DNA of 51,775 nucleotides, from contig JAOARM010000021.1 in assembly GCA_025210515.1 (NCBI GenBank), forward strand, positions 1 to 51,775, in the 5' to 3' direction. Source of the stretch: Vallitalea sp. (GTDB lineage Bacteria > Bacillota > Clostridia > Lachnospirales > Vallitaleaceae). Position numbers and translations under genes: made by a program. The notes under the pieces were generated by a model. The model saw only the letters and a list, made by a program, of their open reading frames with translations. It made no database searches and was not told the origin of the DNA. Position 1 is the stretch's first letter. Each line of letters begins with the position of its first letter. Below are positions 33,745-43,691 of the stretch, piece by piece.

Positions 33745-36315
33745 CTAATTTCTACCACAACAATGCTTATACTTCTTACCACTTCCACATGGGCAAGGTT
33801 CATTTCTTCCTACTTTTCTTTCTTTTCTTCTAACAGGTTCTTTAGCAGTTTGTTCACCTCTATTAGTAGAAGTAACTTTTGCCACTCTTTCTCTTTCTAT
33901 CTTTCTTGCTGTTCTTATACTATATAAAGCTCTTATTGTTGCTTCTTGAATGTTATTTGACATTTCTTCAAACATGTCAAATCCGATAAATTTGTACTCA
34001 ACTAATGGGTCTCTCTGACCATATGCACGTAATCCTATACCTTGTCTCATTTGATCCATATTGTCAATATGATCCATCCATTTTTGATCTATTGCTCTTA
34101 GTAAAATAACACGTTCAGCTTCACGCATCATTTCTTCTTCTTCAAATTCTTTTTCTTTTTCTTGGTACATTTTTACTGCTATATCATATATTTTATCTTT
34201 GAATTTTTCTATTGTTATTGATTCTCTTTCTTCTTCTGTTATATTTATTGAGTTAATTGGAACTATCTTACCAAGAGATTCAATAAGTCCTGGAACATCC
34301 CACTCATCGAAATATTGTTCTTGTCCTGTATGAGCTTCTACATGTCTATCTATGATTTCTTTTATCATACTCAAGATAAAATCATACATATTGTCCCCTT
34401 CAAGAACTTTTTTTCTCTCTCCATATATTATTTCTCTTTGTTCATTCATAACTTGGTCATAATCTAGTAAATGCTTTCTTATTGAGAAGTTATTTCCTTC
34501 TACTTTTTTCTGTGCATTTTCTATTGCGTTAGATAATATTCCTGCTGCTATTGGCTCTCCTTCTGGAAGTCCTAATTTGGTTACAGTGTTTTTCATTCTA
34601 TCTGAACCAAATAAACGCATTAAATCATCATCTAGTGAAATATAGAATTTAGATTCCCCTGGATCACCTTGACGTCCTGAACGACCTCTTAACTGATTAT
34701 CTATACGTCTAGATTCATGACGTTCTGTACCAATAATCTTGAGCCCGCCTACTTCTACAACTTCTTCACCAAGCTTAATATCTGTACCACGACCTGCCAT
34801 ATTAGTTGCAATAGTAACTGCCCCTTTTTGTCCCGCCATAGCTACAATATCAGCTTCTTTTTCATGGTACTTAGCATTAAGAACTTTATGTTTAATACCT
34901 TTCTTTCTAAGTCTATTACTTAATTCTTCTGAGAATTCAATTGTTATTGTACCAACTAAAACAGGTTGTCCCTTTTCATAACACTCTGCAATATCACCAA
35001 TTATTGCATTTACTTTTTCTTCATGAGACTTGTATACTTGATCTGGTTGGTCTTTTCTTATAACAGGTTCATTTGTTGGAATAACAACAACATCCATTCC
35101 ATATATTTGTCTAAATTCTTCTTCTTCTGTTAGTGCTGTTCCTGTCATACCTGATTTTTTTGTGTATTTGTTAAAATAGTTTTGGAAAGTAATTGTTGCA
35201 AGTGTTTTACTTTCTCTTCTTACTTTTACATTTTCTTTTGCTTCTATTGCTTGATGTAATCCATTAGAATATCTTCTACCTGGCATTAAACGACCTGTAA
35301 ATTCATCTACAATTATTATTTCGTCGTCTTTAATTACATAATCTTTATCTTTATACATAGTGTTATGCGCTCTAAGAGCTAAAATAACGTGATGTTGTAT
35401 TTCCATATTTTCTGGATCTGCTAAGTTATCTATTTGGAAAAATTCTTCCACTCTTTTGATACCATCAGCTGTAAGAGATACAGATTTTGCCTTTTCATCT
35501 ACTACAAAATCTCCTTCTTCTTTTATTTCTTCATTTAATAAAGCACTCATTTTGGATATTTCACCAATAACTTTTCCTTTTACTAATCTTTTTGATATCA
35601 TATCTGCTTGTTGATATAGATGAGTTGATTTACTACTGCTTCCAGATATAATTAGTGGAGTCCTTGCTTCGTCAATAAGAACAGAGTCAACTTCATCAAT
35701 TACAACATAGTTCAAATCTCTTTGTACCATTTCTTTTTGGTATATAACCATATTATCTCTTAGATAATCAAATCCAAATTCATTATTAGTACCGTATGTA
35801 ATATCACAGTTATACGCATCTCTTCTTTCATCATTATCAATACCATTAACAATGATACCTACTGTTAATCCTAAAAATTCATGTATTTTACCAACGTTTT
35901 CAGCATCACGTTTTGCAAGATAATCATTAACTGTAACAACATGTACACCTTTTCCTTCTAATGCATTTAGATAAGCTGTTAAAGGAGCAACATATGTTTT
36001 ACCTTCCCCAGTTTTCATCTCAGCAATTCTACCTTGATGCAAAATTATTCCACCTATTAATTGTACTCTATATTGTCTTATATTAATTGTACGTTTAGAA
36101 GCTTCTCTAACAACAGCAAATGCTTCAACTAATATATCATCAAGAGTTTCTCCCTTGTTTAATCTTTCTCTAAATTCTGGTGTTTTCATTTTAAGCTGAT
36201 CATCTGTTAACTTTTCCATTTCTGGTTCTAAAGCTTCTATTTTATCAACTAATGGTAATATCCTTTTTATTTCTTTATCACTATGTGTTCCAAATATTTT
36301 CTTCAATAACTTCAT
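33745..36315 (-). CDS. secA: Preprotein translocase ATPase SecA
   Basis: SecA drives proteins through the SecYEG channel. The 856 residues are full length. Walker A is TGEGKT at 102-107. The Walker B region is [15 protein letters not shown] near 207. The helicase motifs GTDIKLG and [13 protein letters not shown] are intact. The C-terminal zinc finger, [13 protein letters not shown], which binds SecB or ribosomes, is complete. GGAAGG lies about 8 nt before the ATG. prfB follows closely, the common secA-prfB arrangement in Firmicutes. Confidence 0.97.
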   Translation of the reverse strand: MKLLKKIFGTHSDKEIKRILPLVDKIEALEPEMEKLTDDQLKMKTPEFRERLNKGETLDDILVEAFAVVREASKRTINIRQYRVQLIGGIILHQGRIAEMKTGEGKTYVAPLTAYLNALEGKGVHVVTVNDYLAKRDAENVGKIHEFLGLTVGIIVNGIDNDERRDAYNCDITYGTNNEFGFDYLRDNMVIYQKEMVQRDLNYVVIDEVDSVLIDEARTPLIISGSSSKSTHLYQQADMISKRLVKGKVIGEISKMSALLNEEIKEEGDFVVDEKAKSVSLTADGIKRVEEFFQIDNLADPENMEIQHHVILALRAHNTMYKDKDYVIKDDEIIIVDEFTGRLMPGRRYSNGLHQAIEAKENVKVRRESKTLATITFQNYFNKYTKKSGMTGTALTEEEEFRQIYGMDVVVIPTNEPVIRKDQPDQVYKSHEEKVNAIIGDIAECYEKGQPVLVGTITIEFSEELSNRLRKKGIKHKVLNAKYHEKEADIVAMAGQKGAVTIATNMAGRGTDIKLGEEVVEVGGLKIIGTERHESRRIDNQLRGRSGRQGDPGESKFYISLDDDLMRLFGSDRMKNTVTKLGLPEGEPIAAGILSNAIENAQKKVEGNNFSIRKHLLDYDQVMNEQREIIYGERKKVLEGDNMYDFILSMIKEIIDRHVEAHTGQEQYFDEWDVPGLIESLGKIVPINSINITEEERESITIEKFKDKIYDIAVKMYQEKEKEFEEEEMMREAERVILLRAIDQKWMDHIDNMDQMRQGIGLRAYGQRDPLVEYKFIGFDMFEEMSNNIQEATIRALYSIRTARKIERERVAKVTSTNRGEQTAKEPVRRKERKVGRNEPCPCGSGKKYKHCCGRN

Positions 36316-36400
36316 ATTTTCACCTTCCGATTTATATATTGTTCTATTATTTTCAAATTAACGTTCATTATCAAGTAAATGTATAATATGCATTTAATAT

Positions 36401-36853
36401 CTAAATATACTTATTATTCATTTTATTAAGTATTGTTTTATAAACAACATATGTCCAGTCTGAACTCATTGGCTGATTTCTTTTAATACTAATAATCTCA
36501 ACCTTATTATTAATTAAAACTTTACTTAGCATACTTTTTTGATAATCTTCGTTTACAAATGTATTATATAAAGATATATTTGTAGTATTTAAGGTATAAC
36601 TCTTTATCTTTGCATTTATTACTTGTTGTATATAAGAGTATAAACAAATAAATCTATCTTTATTATTAAGGTGTTCATTATTGTCTAATTCACGAAGAAC
36701 AGTATTATTAAGATAAATAGTACGCATTGGAATAACTGTTTCATTTTGCTCTTGAATATTTTTAGCTTGTGAGACAAATGCTACAGGCATATATAATGCA
36801 TATATAAGAACTATACCCGCTATAGTTATATATTTTTTGCATGCTTTATTCAT
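36401..36853 (-). CDS. Exported hypothetical protein
   Basis: 150 residues. The N-terminus (residues 1 to about 30, core IAGIVLIYALYMPVAFV) is a signal peptide or anchor, with cleavage possible after SQA. The rest is hydrophilic with no recognisable motif; MRTIYLNNTVLRELD may be a strand-helix start. AGGAGG lies 8 nt before the ATG. It sits between hpf and secA. No homolog comes to mind. Confidence 0.65.
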   Translation of the reverse strand: MNKACKKYITIAGIVLIYALYMPVAFVSQAKNIQEQNETVIPMRTIYLNNTVLRELDNNEHLNNKDRFICLYSYIQQVINAKIKSYTLNTTNISLYNTFVNEDYQKSMLSKVLINNKVEIISIKRNQPMSSDWTYVVYKTILNKMNNKYI

Positions 36854-37002
36854 TGTGCGTCCTCCTATCTTTATAGTACTTAGTATAAATTATAAGTCCT
36901 CAATATTTTACCACTATTCATAACATTATTCAACTTTAACCCAAGTATCTTTATATATTTTTAATGTTATCTTATTGTATAATCTATTATATTTCATAAA
37001 TT

Positions 37003-37037
37003 TACCCCGTTATATATTATATCTACATAACGGGGTT
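37003..37037 (-). terminator. Terminator of hpf
   Basis: ACCCCGTTAT / ATAACGGGGT with a short AT-rich loop, 35 bp after the hpf stop; the T-run is weak. Confidence 0.7.
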
Positions 37038-37071
37038 TATATTTATGAATATATTTATTTAATTATTCTTT

Positions 37072-37608
37072 CTAGAATTCTGGTTCAATTAATCCATAAT
37101 CACCTTTTTTTCTTTTGTATACTACATTAACTTCATCAGTTTCGCTATTTCTAAATACGAAGAAATCATGTCCTAATAAATCCATTTCCATACAAGCTTC
37201 TTCTTCATCCATTGGTTTAATAGCAAATCTTTTTGATCTTACTATTTCTATTTTGTTATCATCTTTATTATCTTCTATAGTTTCGCTGATAAATTCATTC
37301 TTGAAAGTTCCAATATTGCGATGTTTAGTAATTAGCTTATTCTTATATCTAAGTAGTTGTCTTTCTAATACATCAACTACATTATCTATAGCAGTATACA
37401 TACTTTCTGCTGACTCTTCAGCACGAATTATGCTTCCTTTTATAGGTATAGTTACCTCTATAATCTGTCTTAGTTTCTGAACACTCATAGTAACATGAAC
37501 TTCGTTATCTGGAGTGAAATATTTCTCCATCTTACTTAGTTTATCGATAGTTGCTTCTTTCAATGCTTTAGTTATTTCAATATTTTTACCGCTTATAATG
37601 TAGCGCAT
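37072..37608 (-). CDS. hpf: Ribosome hibernation promoting factor, long form
   Basis: Long-form Hpf (YvyD type) dimerises 70S ribosomes into inactive 100S particles. The 178 residues have the N-terminal RaiA-like domain (1 to about 100), starting MRYIISGKNIEITKALK, a linker (about 100-122) and the C-terminal dimerisation domain (about 123-178) ending VYKRKKGDYGLIEPEF. The ATG at 37608 is preferred: AAGGAG is 8 nt upstream; the in-frame ATG at 37626 has none. The upstream sigma-H promoter suggests induction in stationary phase. Confidence 0.95.
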   Translation of the reverse strand: MRYIISGKNIEITKALKEATIDKLSKMEKYFTPDNEVHVTMSVQKLRQIIEVTIPIKGSIIRAEESAESMYTAIDNVVDVLERQLLRYKNKLITKHRNIGTFKNEFISETIEDNKDDNKIEIVRSKRFAIKPMDEEEACMEMDLLGHDFFVFRNSETDEVNVVYKRKKGDYGLIEPEF

Positions 37609-37676
37609 ACTACCAACTCCTTCCAATTGTACATAAATCTTGTAAGTTATATTATTAAATATTTGTCTATACTAGT

Positions 37677-37705
37677 ATATTCGATATTCACTTAATAAAT
37701 CCTTT
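37677..37705 (-). promoter_or_regulatory. sigma-H promoter of hpf
   Basis: The minus strand reads AAAGGATTT (37697-37705), 11 bp, ATCGAATAT (37677-37685), a full match to RnAGGAwww-N11-12-RnnGAATww. B. subtilis hpf (yvyD) is also sigma-H dependent. It lies about 70 bp before the start codon. Confidence 0.75.
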
Positions 37706-37820
37706 TTTACTTCAATAATTTTATATTTACTCTTATTCTTAATTTTCTGTTGTTTATTGAATATAATGGTTTTTTTATGTGGATATTTATATAATTTATA
37801 TGTTTCGTAAACAAAAAATC

Positions 37821-37890
37821 TGTGGATAATGTGTATAACTCTGTGAATAACCTAATTTCCCATTATTTTTTATTAATATTATGTGGATAC
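37821..37890 (-). promoter_or_regulatory. Cluster of four DnaA boxes
   Basis: Three boxes match TTATnCACA exactly on the minus strand: TTATCCACA (37821-37829), TTATACACA (37830-37838) and TTATTCACA (37842-37850). GTATCCACA at 37882-37890 is one base off. An AT-rich run lies at about 37860-37880. No dnaA or dnaN gene is near. Confidence 0.75.
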
Positions 37891-38172
37891 TTGTCAACAA
37901 TGTAATTTTATGTTAACTATAATTTTCTGACATTTTTTTGAAAAAGATTAAACCTTCTGCATAGACGATTTCAATCAAAGTAGGAATACTTTTTATTACT
38001 GCATAATTATATCATTGATAATTAAAATATGTTTTTTGTTATTTATCTTAAATAAGTAATTTAGAATTTCATTATGACTATGCTAACGAAGTAATGGGGT
38101 TTATAACATTGTGAATATGTATATAAATGTATATTTCTTATATTGCTTATCGAAGCTACTTTATGCTAACTA

Positions 38173-38202
38173 TTGACATATATTCTTCCAATATGTTATT
38201 AT
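38173..38202 (+). promoter_or_regulatory. sigma-A promoter of the plus-strand two-gene unit
   Basis: TTGACA (38173-38178), 18-bp spacer and TATTAT (38197-38202), about 60 bp before the ATG at 38266. Confidence 0.65.
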
Positions 38203-38265
38203 ATAAACCATAATTCGCGAATTTTCTATTTAGCAAAAATCTTTTATAAAATTCAGGAGGATAAT

Positions 38266-38535
38266 ATGAAAAAAATAAAATTTATTTCAACTTTTTTAAC
38301 TTTAATCATTATTTGTAACACTTTAATTGTACAGGCTAAAGATAATAACATAACAAATGTTGTTGTAGATGATACTACTATAGTTGTTGAAACCATATTA
38401 GACAATAACGAACAAAGAATTGTAAAAACTATAAATGATTGTGAAACAACTATTGTTAAATATGATAAATTAAATAATAGTGTTAAATTAAAAACTTTAG
38501 AAAGCAATACTCGTTTCTATGAAAATAAAATTTAA
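38266..38535 (+). CDS. Small exported protein, first of a two-gene unit
   Basis: 89 residues starting MKKIKFISTFLTLIIICNTLIVQA, a signal peptide with likely cleavage after VQA at about 24. The mature part of about 65 residues is Asp/Asn/Thr/Val rich with VVVDDTTIVVE and KTINDCETTIVKYD, likely beta-forming, and a single Cys. AGGAGG lies 6 nt before the ATG, which I choose over an upstream in-frame TTG that is the -35 box itself. It overlaps the following gene by 17 bp. No family is firmly recognised; a secreted effector or bacteriocin-like role is a weak inference. Confidence 0.65.
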   Translation: MKKIKFISTFLTLIIICNTLIVQAKDNNITNVVVDDTTIVVETILDNNEQRIVKTINDCETTIVKYDKLNNSVKLKTLESNTRFYENKI

Positions 38536-38908
38536 GAAAAATATTTATTATTCCTTATGCGGAATTACTCTTATAACTCTTGGGCTTCTACAAGTTTTAA
38601 TTTGTATTTTAACTAATATTTTTTTGCATTATTACTTTTTTATTGCACTGCTTCTAATATTAATAGGTTGCTTTAATTATTTTATATATTTACGTAATTA
38701 CATAGTCATCAATAAAGGAACATTAACTATTCTATCTGATATGTTTTTTTGGAAACGAATTAAATTAGATGATATAAATGATTTAATTATTTGTGATGAT
38801 GTTATTAAAATATATTATAATAATACTCAAAAGACAATCAAGTTGAAACTCATTAATGACAATGATAAATATAAACTGATATCATATTTAAAAGATATTA
38901 ATTTTTAA
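38519..38908 (+). CDS. Membrane protein with PH-like C-terminal domain, second of the unit
   Basis: 129 residues. Two hydrophobic segments (about 10-34, 39-58) are followed by a compact domain (about 62-129) of short strands: NYIVINKGTLTILSDMFFWKRIKLDDI. The pattern resembles bacterial PH-like (bPH2/YcxB-type) domains. It overlaps the upstream gene by 17 bp, so they are co-translated. Its gene ends at the bidirectional terminator at 38945-38980. Function unknown; membrane location fits a partner or immunity protein for the exported peptide (inference). Confidence 0.65.
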   Translation: MKIKFKKNIYYSLCGITLITLGLLQVLICILTNIFLHYYFFIALLLILIGCFNYFIYLRNYIVINKGTLTILSDMFFWKRIKLDDINDLIICDDVIKIYYNNTQKTIKLKLINDNDKYKLISYLKDINF

Positions 38909-38944
38909 TTTAAAATATCATATAAAGCGCCATTAGAAAACATA

Positions 38945-38980
38945 AAAATAGAACAGAGTATAAATACCCTGTTCTATTTT
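38945..38980. terminator. Bidirectional terminator between the plus unit and hydA
   Basis: AAATAGAACAG / CTGTTCTATTT with T-rich tails on both strands, between the stops of 38908 (plus) and 39024 (minus). Confidence 0.85.
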
Positions 38981-39023
38981 ATTATCTTAATTTAATAATA
39001 TTACTGTTTCGCTTATTTTATAA

Positions 39024-40787
39024 TTAAACTTTATCTTTCACATTATAATGAGTATGAAGTAATTTATGTGATAACTCACTCATTGGCTCTCCAAGGTATT
39101 GCTCGTATAATGCAATAATAGATGGATTTTCGTGAGATTTTCTAATTGGCTTATTCTTATCAATTTCATAAATCGCTTGCATACGCTTTTTAATAATATC
39201 AGAATTTCCATGATGATAAGGTTGTCCCCCACCACCAATACATCCGCCAGGACATGCCATAATTTCAATTGCATGTAGATTTCTTGGGTTTCCATTTTTT
39301 ACTTCTTCTAGTAATTGTCTTGCATTAGATAAACCATGTGCAATACCAATATTCAAAGTAAATTCACCCATTTGTACAGATGCAACTTTTACACCGTCAA
39401 GACCTCTTAATGCTTCAAAGTCAACTTTTTCTAGAGTTTCTCCAGTGTGAAGTTCATAAGCTGTACGAGTAGCAGCTTCAATAACACCACCAGTAGTACC
39501 AAATATAACACCTGCACCTGTAGATTCTCCTAATGGATTATCAAATTCAGATTCTTCTAAATCAAATAAATTAATATTAGCTCTTTTAATTAAGTGTGCT
39601 AACTCTCTTGTTGAAATAGATATATCAACATCTGGATTACCATCCACTTTAAATTCATCTCTTGAAGCTTCGTATTTCTTAGCAAGACATGGCATAACAG
39701 ATACAACTACCATTTTCTCTCTAGGAATTTCTAGTTTTTCTGCAAAGAATGATTTAGCAACTGCTCCAAACATTTGTTGTGGTGATTTAGCTGTTGAAGG
39801 AATATCTATTAACTCTGGGAATTGACTTTCAACGAAGTTAACCCAAGCTGGACAACATGATGTTAGTATTGGTAATGCAACATCTTTATCTCCTGCTAAG
39901 AATTTATTAAGTCTTCCAAGTAATTCTGTTCCTTCTTCCATAATTGTTAAATCTGCTGCAAAATCTGTATCAAATACATGATTAAACCCAAGATTTCTAA
40001 GTGCTGTTACCATCTGACCTGTAGCAATAGTTCCAGGCTTTTTACCAAATTCTTCTCCAATAGCAACTCTTACTGCTGGTGCAGTTTGTACAACAACTAC
40101 TTTTTCTGGATCTGCTAATGCTTCTACTACTTTCCATGTATGGTCATTTTCAGTTAATGCACCTACTGGACAGACAGCAACACATTGTCCACAATGAGTA
40201 CATACTGTTTCTGCTAATGGGGATTCAAATGCTGGGGAAACAACTGCATCAAATCCTCTATTAATACCAGATAATGCACCTACTGATTGAACTTCATTAC
40301 ACATTGTTTCACATCTTCTACACATAATACATTTATCCATATCTCTAATAATAGAAGGTGAATAGTCTTCTTTATAAGTAGATTGTGAATCACCTGTAAC
40401 TCTTATTTCTCTAACACCAAATTTCTCAGCTAAATCTTGTAAATCACATTGACCTGACTTAGCACATGTTAAACACTCTTTTGGATGATCTGATAATAAT
40501 AATTCTAATACTGTTTTTCTAGCATCTAATACTCTAATTGTATTTGTTTTAACTACCATTCCATCAACAACTGGAGTTGCACATGATGGTGCTAAGTTTC
40601 TTCTACCTTCAACTTCAACAACACAAATACGACATGAAGCCGCTTTATTTACCATTTTTGTATCATGTAAGTCTAAATGACATAATGTTGGAATATCAAT
40701 GCCTAATTTTTTAGCGGCATCTAGTATAGTACTACCTTTTGGTACTTGTACTTCTTTACCATCAATAGTAATCTTTACTTCTGACAT
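39024..40787 (-). CDS. hydA: [FeFe] hydrogenase catalytic subunit, NADH-dependent type
   Basis: 587 residues. An N-terminal plant-type [2Fe-2S] domain (C36, C52, C55, C69) is followed by a His-Cys3 [4Fe-4S] site (H101, C105, C108, C114). Two [4Fe-4S] clusters then appear in CIMCRRCETMC and CTHCGQCVAVC (about 150-210). The H-cluster motifs are TSCCPAW, MPCLAKKYEA and ACPGGCIGGGG. With HydB and HydC it forms a complex that couples H2 to NADH and, usually, ferredoxin (electron bifurcation). AAGGAG lies about 9 nt before the ATG. Confidence 0.96.
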   Translation of the reverse strand: MSEVKITIDGKEVQVPKGSTILDAAKKLGIDIPTLCHLDLHDTKMVNKAASCRICVVEVEGRRNLAPSCATPVVDGMVVKTNTIRVLDARKTVLELLLSDHPKECLTCAKSGQCDLQDLAEKFGVREIRVTGDSQSTYKEDYSPSIIRDMDKCIMCRRCETMCNEVQSVGALSGINRGFDAVVSPAFESPLAETVCTHCGQCVAVCPVGALTENDHTWKVVEALADPEKVVVVQTAPAVRVAIGEEFGKKPGTIATGQMVTALRNLGFNHVFDTDFAADLTIMEEGTELLGRLNKFLAGDKDVALPILTSCCPAWVNFVESQFPELIDIPSTAKSPQQMFGAVAKSFFAEKLEIPREKMVVVSVMPCLAKKYEASRDEFKVDGNPDVDISISTRELAHLIKRANINLFDLEESEFDNPLGESTGAGVIFGTTGGVIEAATRTAYELHTGETLEKVDFEALRGLDGVKVASVQMGEFTLNIGIAHGLSNARQLLEEVKNGNPRNLHAIEIMACPGGCIGGGGQPYHHGNSDIIKKRMQAIYEIDKNKPIRKSHENPSIIALYEQYLGEPMSELSHKLLHTHYNVKDKV

Positions 40788-40860
40788 TAGGTTACACTCC
40801 TTTTCTAGATTCTATTAAATTCTATATTAAACGTTTTTATAATCATTAATAAATATGTTA

Positions 40861-42654
40861 TTATTTTCTTATAATAGCACCGAATTTACATTTGTCCATA
40901 CAAGCTCCACATTTAATACATTTTTCTTGATCTATAACATGTGGTTTCTTAACAGTCCCTTCAATTGCATTAACTGGACAGACTCTTGAACATGCTGTAC
41001 ATCCAATACACTTATCTTCTATAATAGTATATTTTAATAAGTCTTGACATTTACCTGCTGGACATGTTTTTTCCTCAACATGGGCTACGTACTCATCCCA
41101 AAAAGCGTCCATTGTAGATAGAATTGGGTTTGGTGCAGTTTGACCTAAACCACAAAGTGCTGTATCTTTAATAACACGACTTAATCTTTTAAGCTCGTCT
41201 AAGTGTTCCATAGTTCCTTTTCCAGAAGTTATTAGTTCTAATAATTCAGCTAAACGCTTAGTACCTATACGACATGGAGTACATTTACCACATGATTCTT
41301 CTTCTGTAAACTCTAAATAGAACTTTGCAACTGCTGGCATACAATCATCTTCGTCCATTACTATCATTCCGCCTGAGCCCATCATAGAACCTTTTGCAAT
41401 CAAGTTATCAAAGTCAATTGGTGTATCTAAATCTTTGTCAGTTAAGCATCCACCAGATGGTCCACCTGTTTGAACAGCTTTAAATTTCTTACCGTTTTTA
41501 ATACCGCCACCAATATCATAGATAACTTCTCTAAGAGTTGTACCCATTGGTACTTCAATAAGTCCAACATTATTAATTTTACCTGCTAATGCAAAAACTT
41601 TAGTTCCTTTTGATTTATCTGTTCCAATCTTGCTATACCACTGTGCTCCTTTTAATAAGATAACAGGTATGTTAGCAAATGTTTCTACGTTATTTACATT
41701 AGTTGGTTTGCCCCAATATCCAGATTCAGCTGGGAATGGTGGCTTAGTAGTTGGTTCTCCACGTTCACCTTCCATTGAATGGATAAGTGCAGTTTCTTCC
41801 CCACATACGAATGCTCCAGCACCATATGTAAGTTCTATATCAAATTCAAATCCTGTACCCATTATGTCTTTTCCTAATAATCCAGCTTCTCTTGCATCAT
41901 CAATTGCTCTTTGTAATCTTTTAATAGCAAGTGGGTACTCAGCACGAATATATACTTTACCTTTTGTTGCTCCAATAGAATAACCACATATAGCCATAGC
42001 TTCTACTACACTATGTGGATCTCCTTCTAATATTGAACGATCCATGAATGCTCCTGGGTCTCCCTCATCAGCATTACATACAACGTATTTTTGATCTGCA
42101 TCGTATTTACTTGCAAACTCCCATTTTAATCCTGTTGGGAATCCTCCGCCTCCACGACCTCTAAGACCAGATTCTTTTATAACAGATATTACTTCTTGTG
42201 GTGTCATTTCAGTTAATGCTTTACCTAATGCATGATATCCATCACGAGCAATATATTCATCAATGTTATTTGGATCAATAAAACCACAGTTTCTAAGTGC
42301 AATACGCATTTGCTTCTTATAGAAGTCCATATCTTTTGAATCAGCAACTTTTTTGGCTGTTTCTGGATCTTCAAATAATAATCTTTCTACTTTTCTTCCT
42401 TTTACTATATGCTCTTTTATAATCTCTTCAGCATCTTCCGGTGTAACTTGAACATAGAATGTATTATCAGGTAATATTTTCACAACTGGACCTTTTTCAC
42501 AGAAACCGAAACAACCTGTTTTTAATACTTGAACCTCGCTGTCCATGCTGTTGCTTTTTAAATGTTCTTTTAGATTATCAACTATTCTGTCAGACTCTGC
42601 GGATTTACATCCAGTACCTCCGCACACTAATATATGCATTTTATAGTTAGACAT
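40861..42654 (-). CDS. hydB: NADH-binding hydrogenase subunit (NuoF-like)
   Basis: 597 residues. The N-terminal thioredoxin-like [2Fe-2S] domain has C11, C16, C48, C52. The NuoF flavin/NADH core has GRGGGGFPTGLKWEF (about 165-179) and the [4Fe-4S] ligands in CGKCTPCRIGTK. Two C-terminal ferredoxin-type clusters are CIGCTACSRVCP and CIKCGACMDKC. It binds FMN and NADH. The ATG at 42654 is chosen since AGGAGG is 9 nt upstream; the in-frame ATG at 42684 is not preceded by one. It follows the small ferredoxin gene by 22 bp. Confidence 0.96.
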   Translation of the reverse strand: MSNYKMHILVCGGTGCKSAESDRIVDNLKEHLKSNSMDSEVQVLKTGCFGFCEKGPVVKILPDNTFYVQVTPEDAEEIIKEHIVKGRKVERLLFEDPETAKKVADSKDMDFYKKQMRIALRNCGFIDPNNIDEYIARDGYHALGKALTEMTPQEVISVIKESGLRGRGGGGFPTGLKWEFASKYDADQKYVVCNADEGDPGAFMDRSILEGDPHSVVEAMAICGYSIGATKGKVYIRAEYPLAIKRLQRAIDDAREAGLLGKDIMGTGFEFDIELTYGAGAFVCGEETALIHSMEGERGEPTTKPPFPAESGYWGKPTNVNNVETFANIPVILLKGAQWYSKIGTDKSKGTKVFALAGKINNVGLIEVPMGTTLREVIYDIGGGIKNGKKFKAVQTGGPSGGCLTDKDLDTPIDFDNLIAKGSMMGSGGMIVMDEDDCMPAVAKFYLEFTEEESCGKCTPCRIGTKRLAELLELITSGKGTMEHLDELKRLSRVIKDTALCGLGQTAPNPILSTMDAFWDEYVAHVEEKTCPAGKCQDLLKYTIIEDKCIGCTACSRVCPVNAIEGTVKKPHVIDQEKCIKCGACMDKCKFGAIIRK

Positions 42655-42676
42655 CTTTTTAATCCTCCTAACTTTA

Positions 42677-43072
42677 TTATTCAATAGTTTTATGAGTTAC
42701 AGGAATAATTCCATCAATTAACTCACCATTTTTAATGTGTTTGTCAATAACATTTTTAGCTTTTTCTAATGTAACATCACCATATACAACTGGCTCACTG
42801 TTTGGCATAGTTACTTCTATTGTTGGTTCTGCATAACAGTATCCCATACAACCTGTTTGTGTAACAACTACGTTATCAATACCTTCTTTTGCTAATTCAT
42901 CTATCATATAATTCATTACTTCTCTAGCACCTGAAGCAATTCCACAAGTTGCCATAGCAACTTTTATTTGAATTAGTTCATCAATATTATCGCCTTTTTC
43001 TCTTAATTCTACTTTAGATTGAACTTGTTCTTTAATCTTTTTAAGCTCTTCGAAAGATTTGATTTTTGCCAT
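42677..43072 (-). CDS. Ferredoxin-like [2Fe-2S] thioredoxin-fold protein
   Basis: 131 residues. A thioredoxin-like [2Fe-2S] domain with ATCGIASGA and TGCMGYCYAEP, related to the N-terminal domain of HydB. It has only three cysteines (C43, C75, C79), because G48 replaces the second cysteine present in HydB (C16). Such stand-alone proteins are common between hydC and hydB in Clostridia. The ATG at 43072 follows AGGAGG by 8 nt; an in-frame ATG at 43120 has no RBS. Confidence 0.88.
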   Translation of the reverse strand: MAKIKSFEELKKIKEQVQSKVELREKGDNIDELIQIKVAMATCGIASGAREVMNYMIDELAKEGIDNVVVTQTGCMGYCYAEPTIEVTMPNSEPVVYGDVTLEKAKNVIDKHIKNGELIDGIIPVTHKTIE

Positions 43073-43211
43073 TTTTCTTCCTCCTTTAGTATATATTGAA
43101 CATAACATTGTACCCAACAATAGTTCAATATATTAATTAATTATATAAGTTTAATTATTAGTGGTAATACTATTATTATAAACTTATATTAAGGACACAA
43201 TTTAATATTGG

Positions 43212-43691
43212 TTATTTGTATTCTGCAAGAATATCTTTGACCATATCAGGTGTTACACGGCCATAAACTTTTTCTCCAACCATTACTACTGGAGCAAGTC
43301 CACAAGCTCCTACACAACGAAGTGATGTAATAGAAAACTTACCATCTGGTGTTGTTTCACCAACTTCAATACCAAGTTCTTTTTTAAGCTCAGTTAATAC
43401 TTCATCAGCACCTCGAACATAACAAGCTGTACCCATACAAATTGCAACATCATGTTCACCTTTTGGTACCATTGTAAAGTAAGAATAGAAACTTACTACA
43501 CCAAATACTTTTGCTGTTGAAACCTTAAGTTTTTTACCTACAAATTTCTGAACTTCTTCTGGTAAGAAACCAAAAATCTCTTGTGCTTTGTGTAACACAC
43601 GAATAAGTTCTCCTTTTGTAGTTGGCATTGCATCAATATACTGTTCCAATTCTTGAAACTTTTCTTCTGTTAAACCTGCATTGACTGCCAT
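43212..43691 (-). CDS. hydC: [2Fe-2S] hydrogenase subunit (NuoE-like)
   Basis: 159 residues, NuoE family. A four-helix N-terminus is followed by a thioredoxin-like [2Fe-2S] fold with ligands C85, C90 (ICMGTACYV), C126 and C130 (CVGACG). It passes electrons between HydB and the rest of the complex. GGAGG precedes the ATG by 7-8 nt. First of hydC, ferredoxin-like, hydB, hydA; the PHP gene lies further upstream. Confidence 0.95.
   Translation of the reverse strand: MAVNAGLTEEKFQELEQYIDAMPTTKGELIRVLHKAQEIFGFLPEEVQKFVGKKLKVSTAKVFGVVSFYSYFTMVPKGEHDVAICMGTACYVRGADEVLTELKKELGIEVGETTPDGKFSITSLRCVGACGLAPVVMVGEKVYGRVTPDMVKDILAEYK

Noticed and set aside
38173..38265. 31-residue N-terminal extension of the exported small protein
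   Set aside because: Its TTG start is the -35 hexamer TTGACA, and a signal peptide begins only at the ATG 38266.
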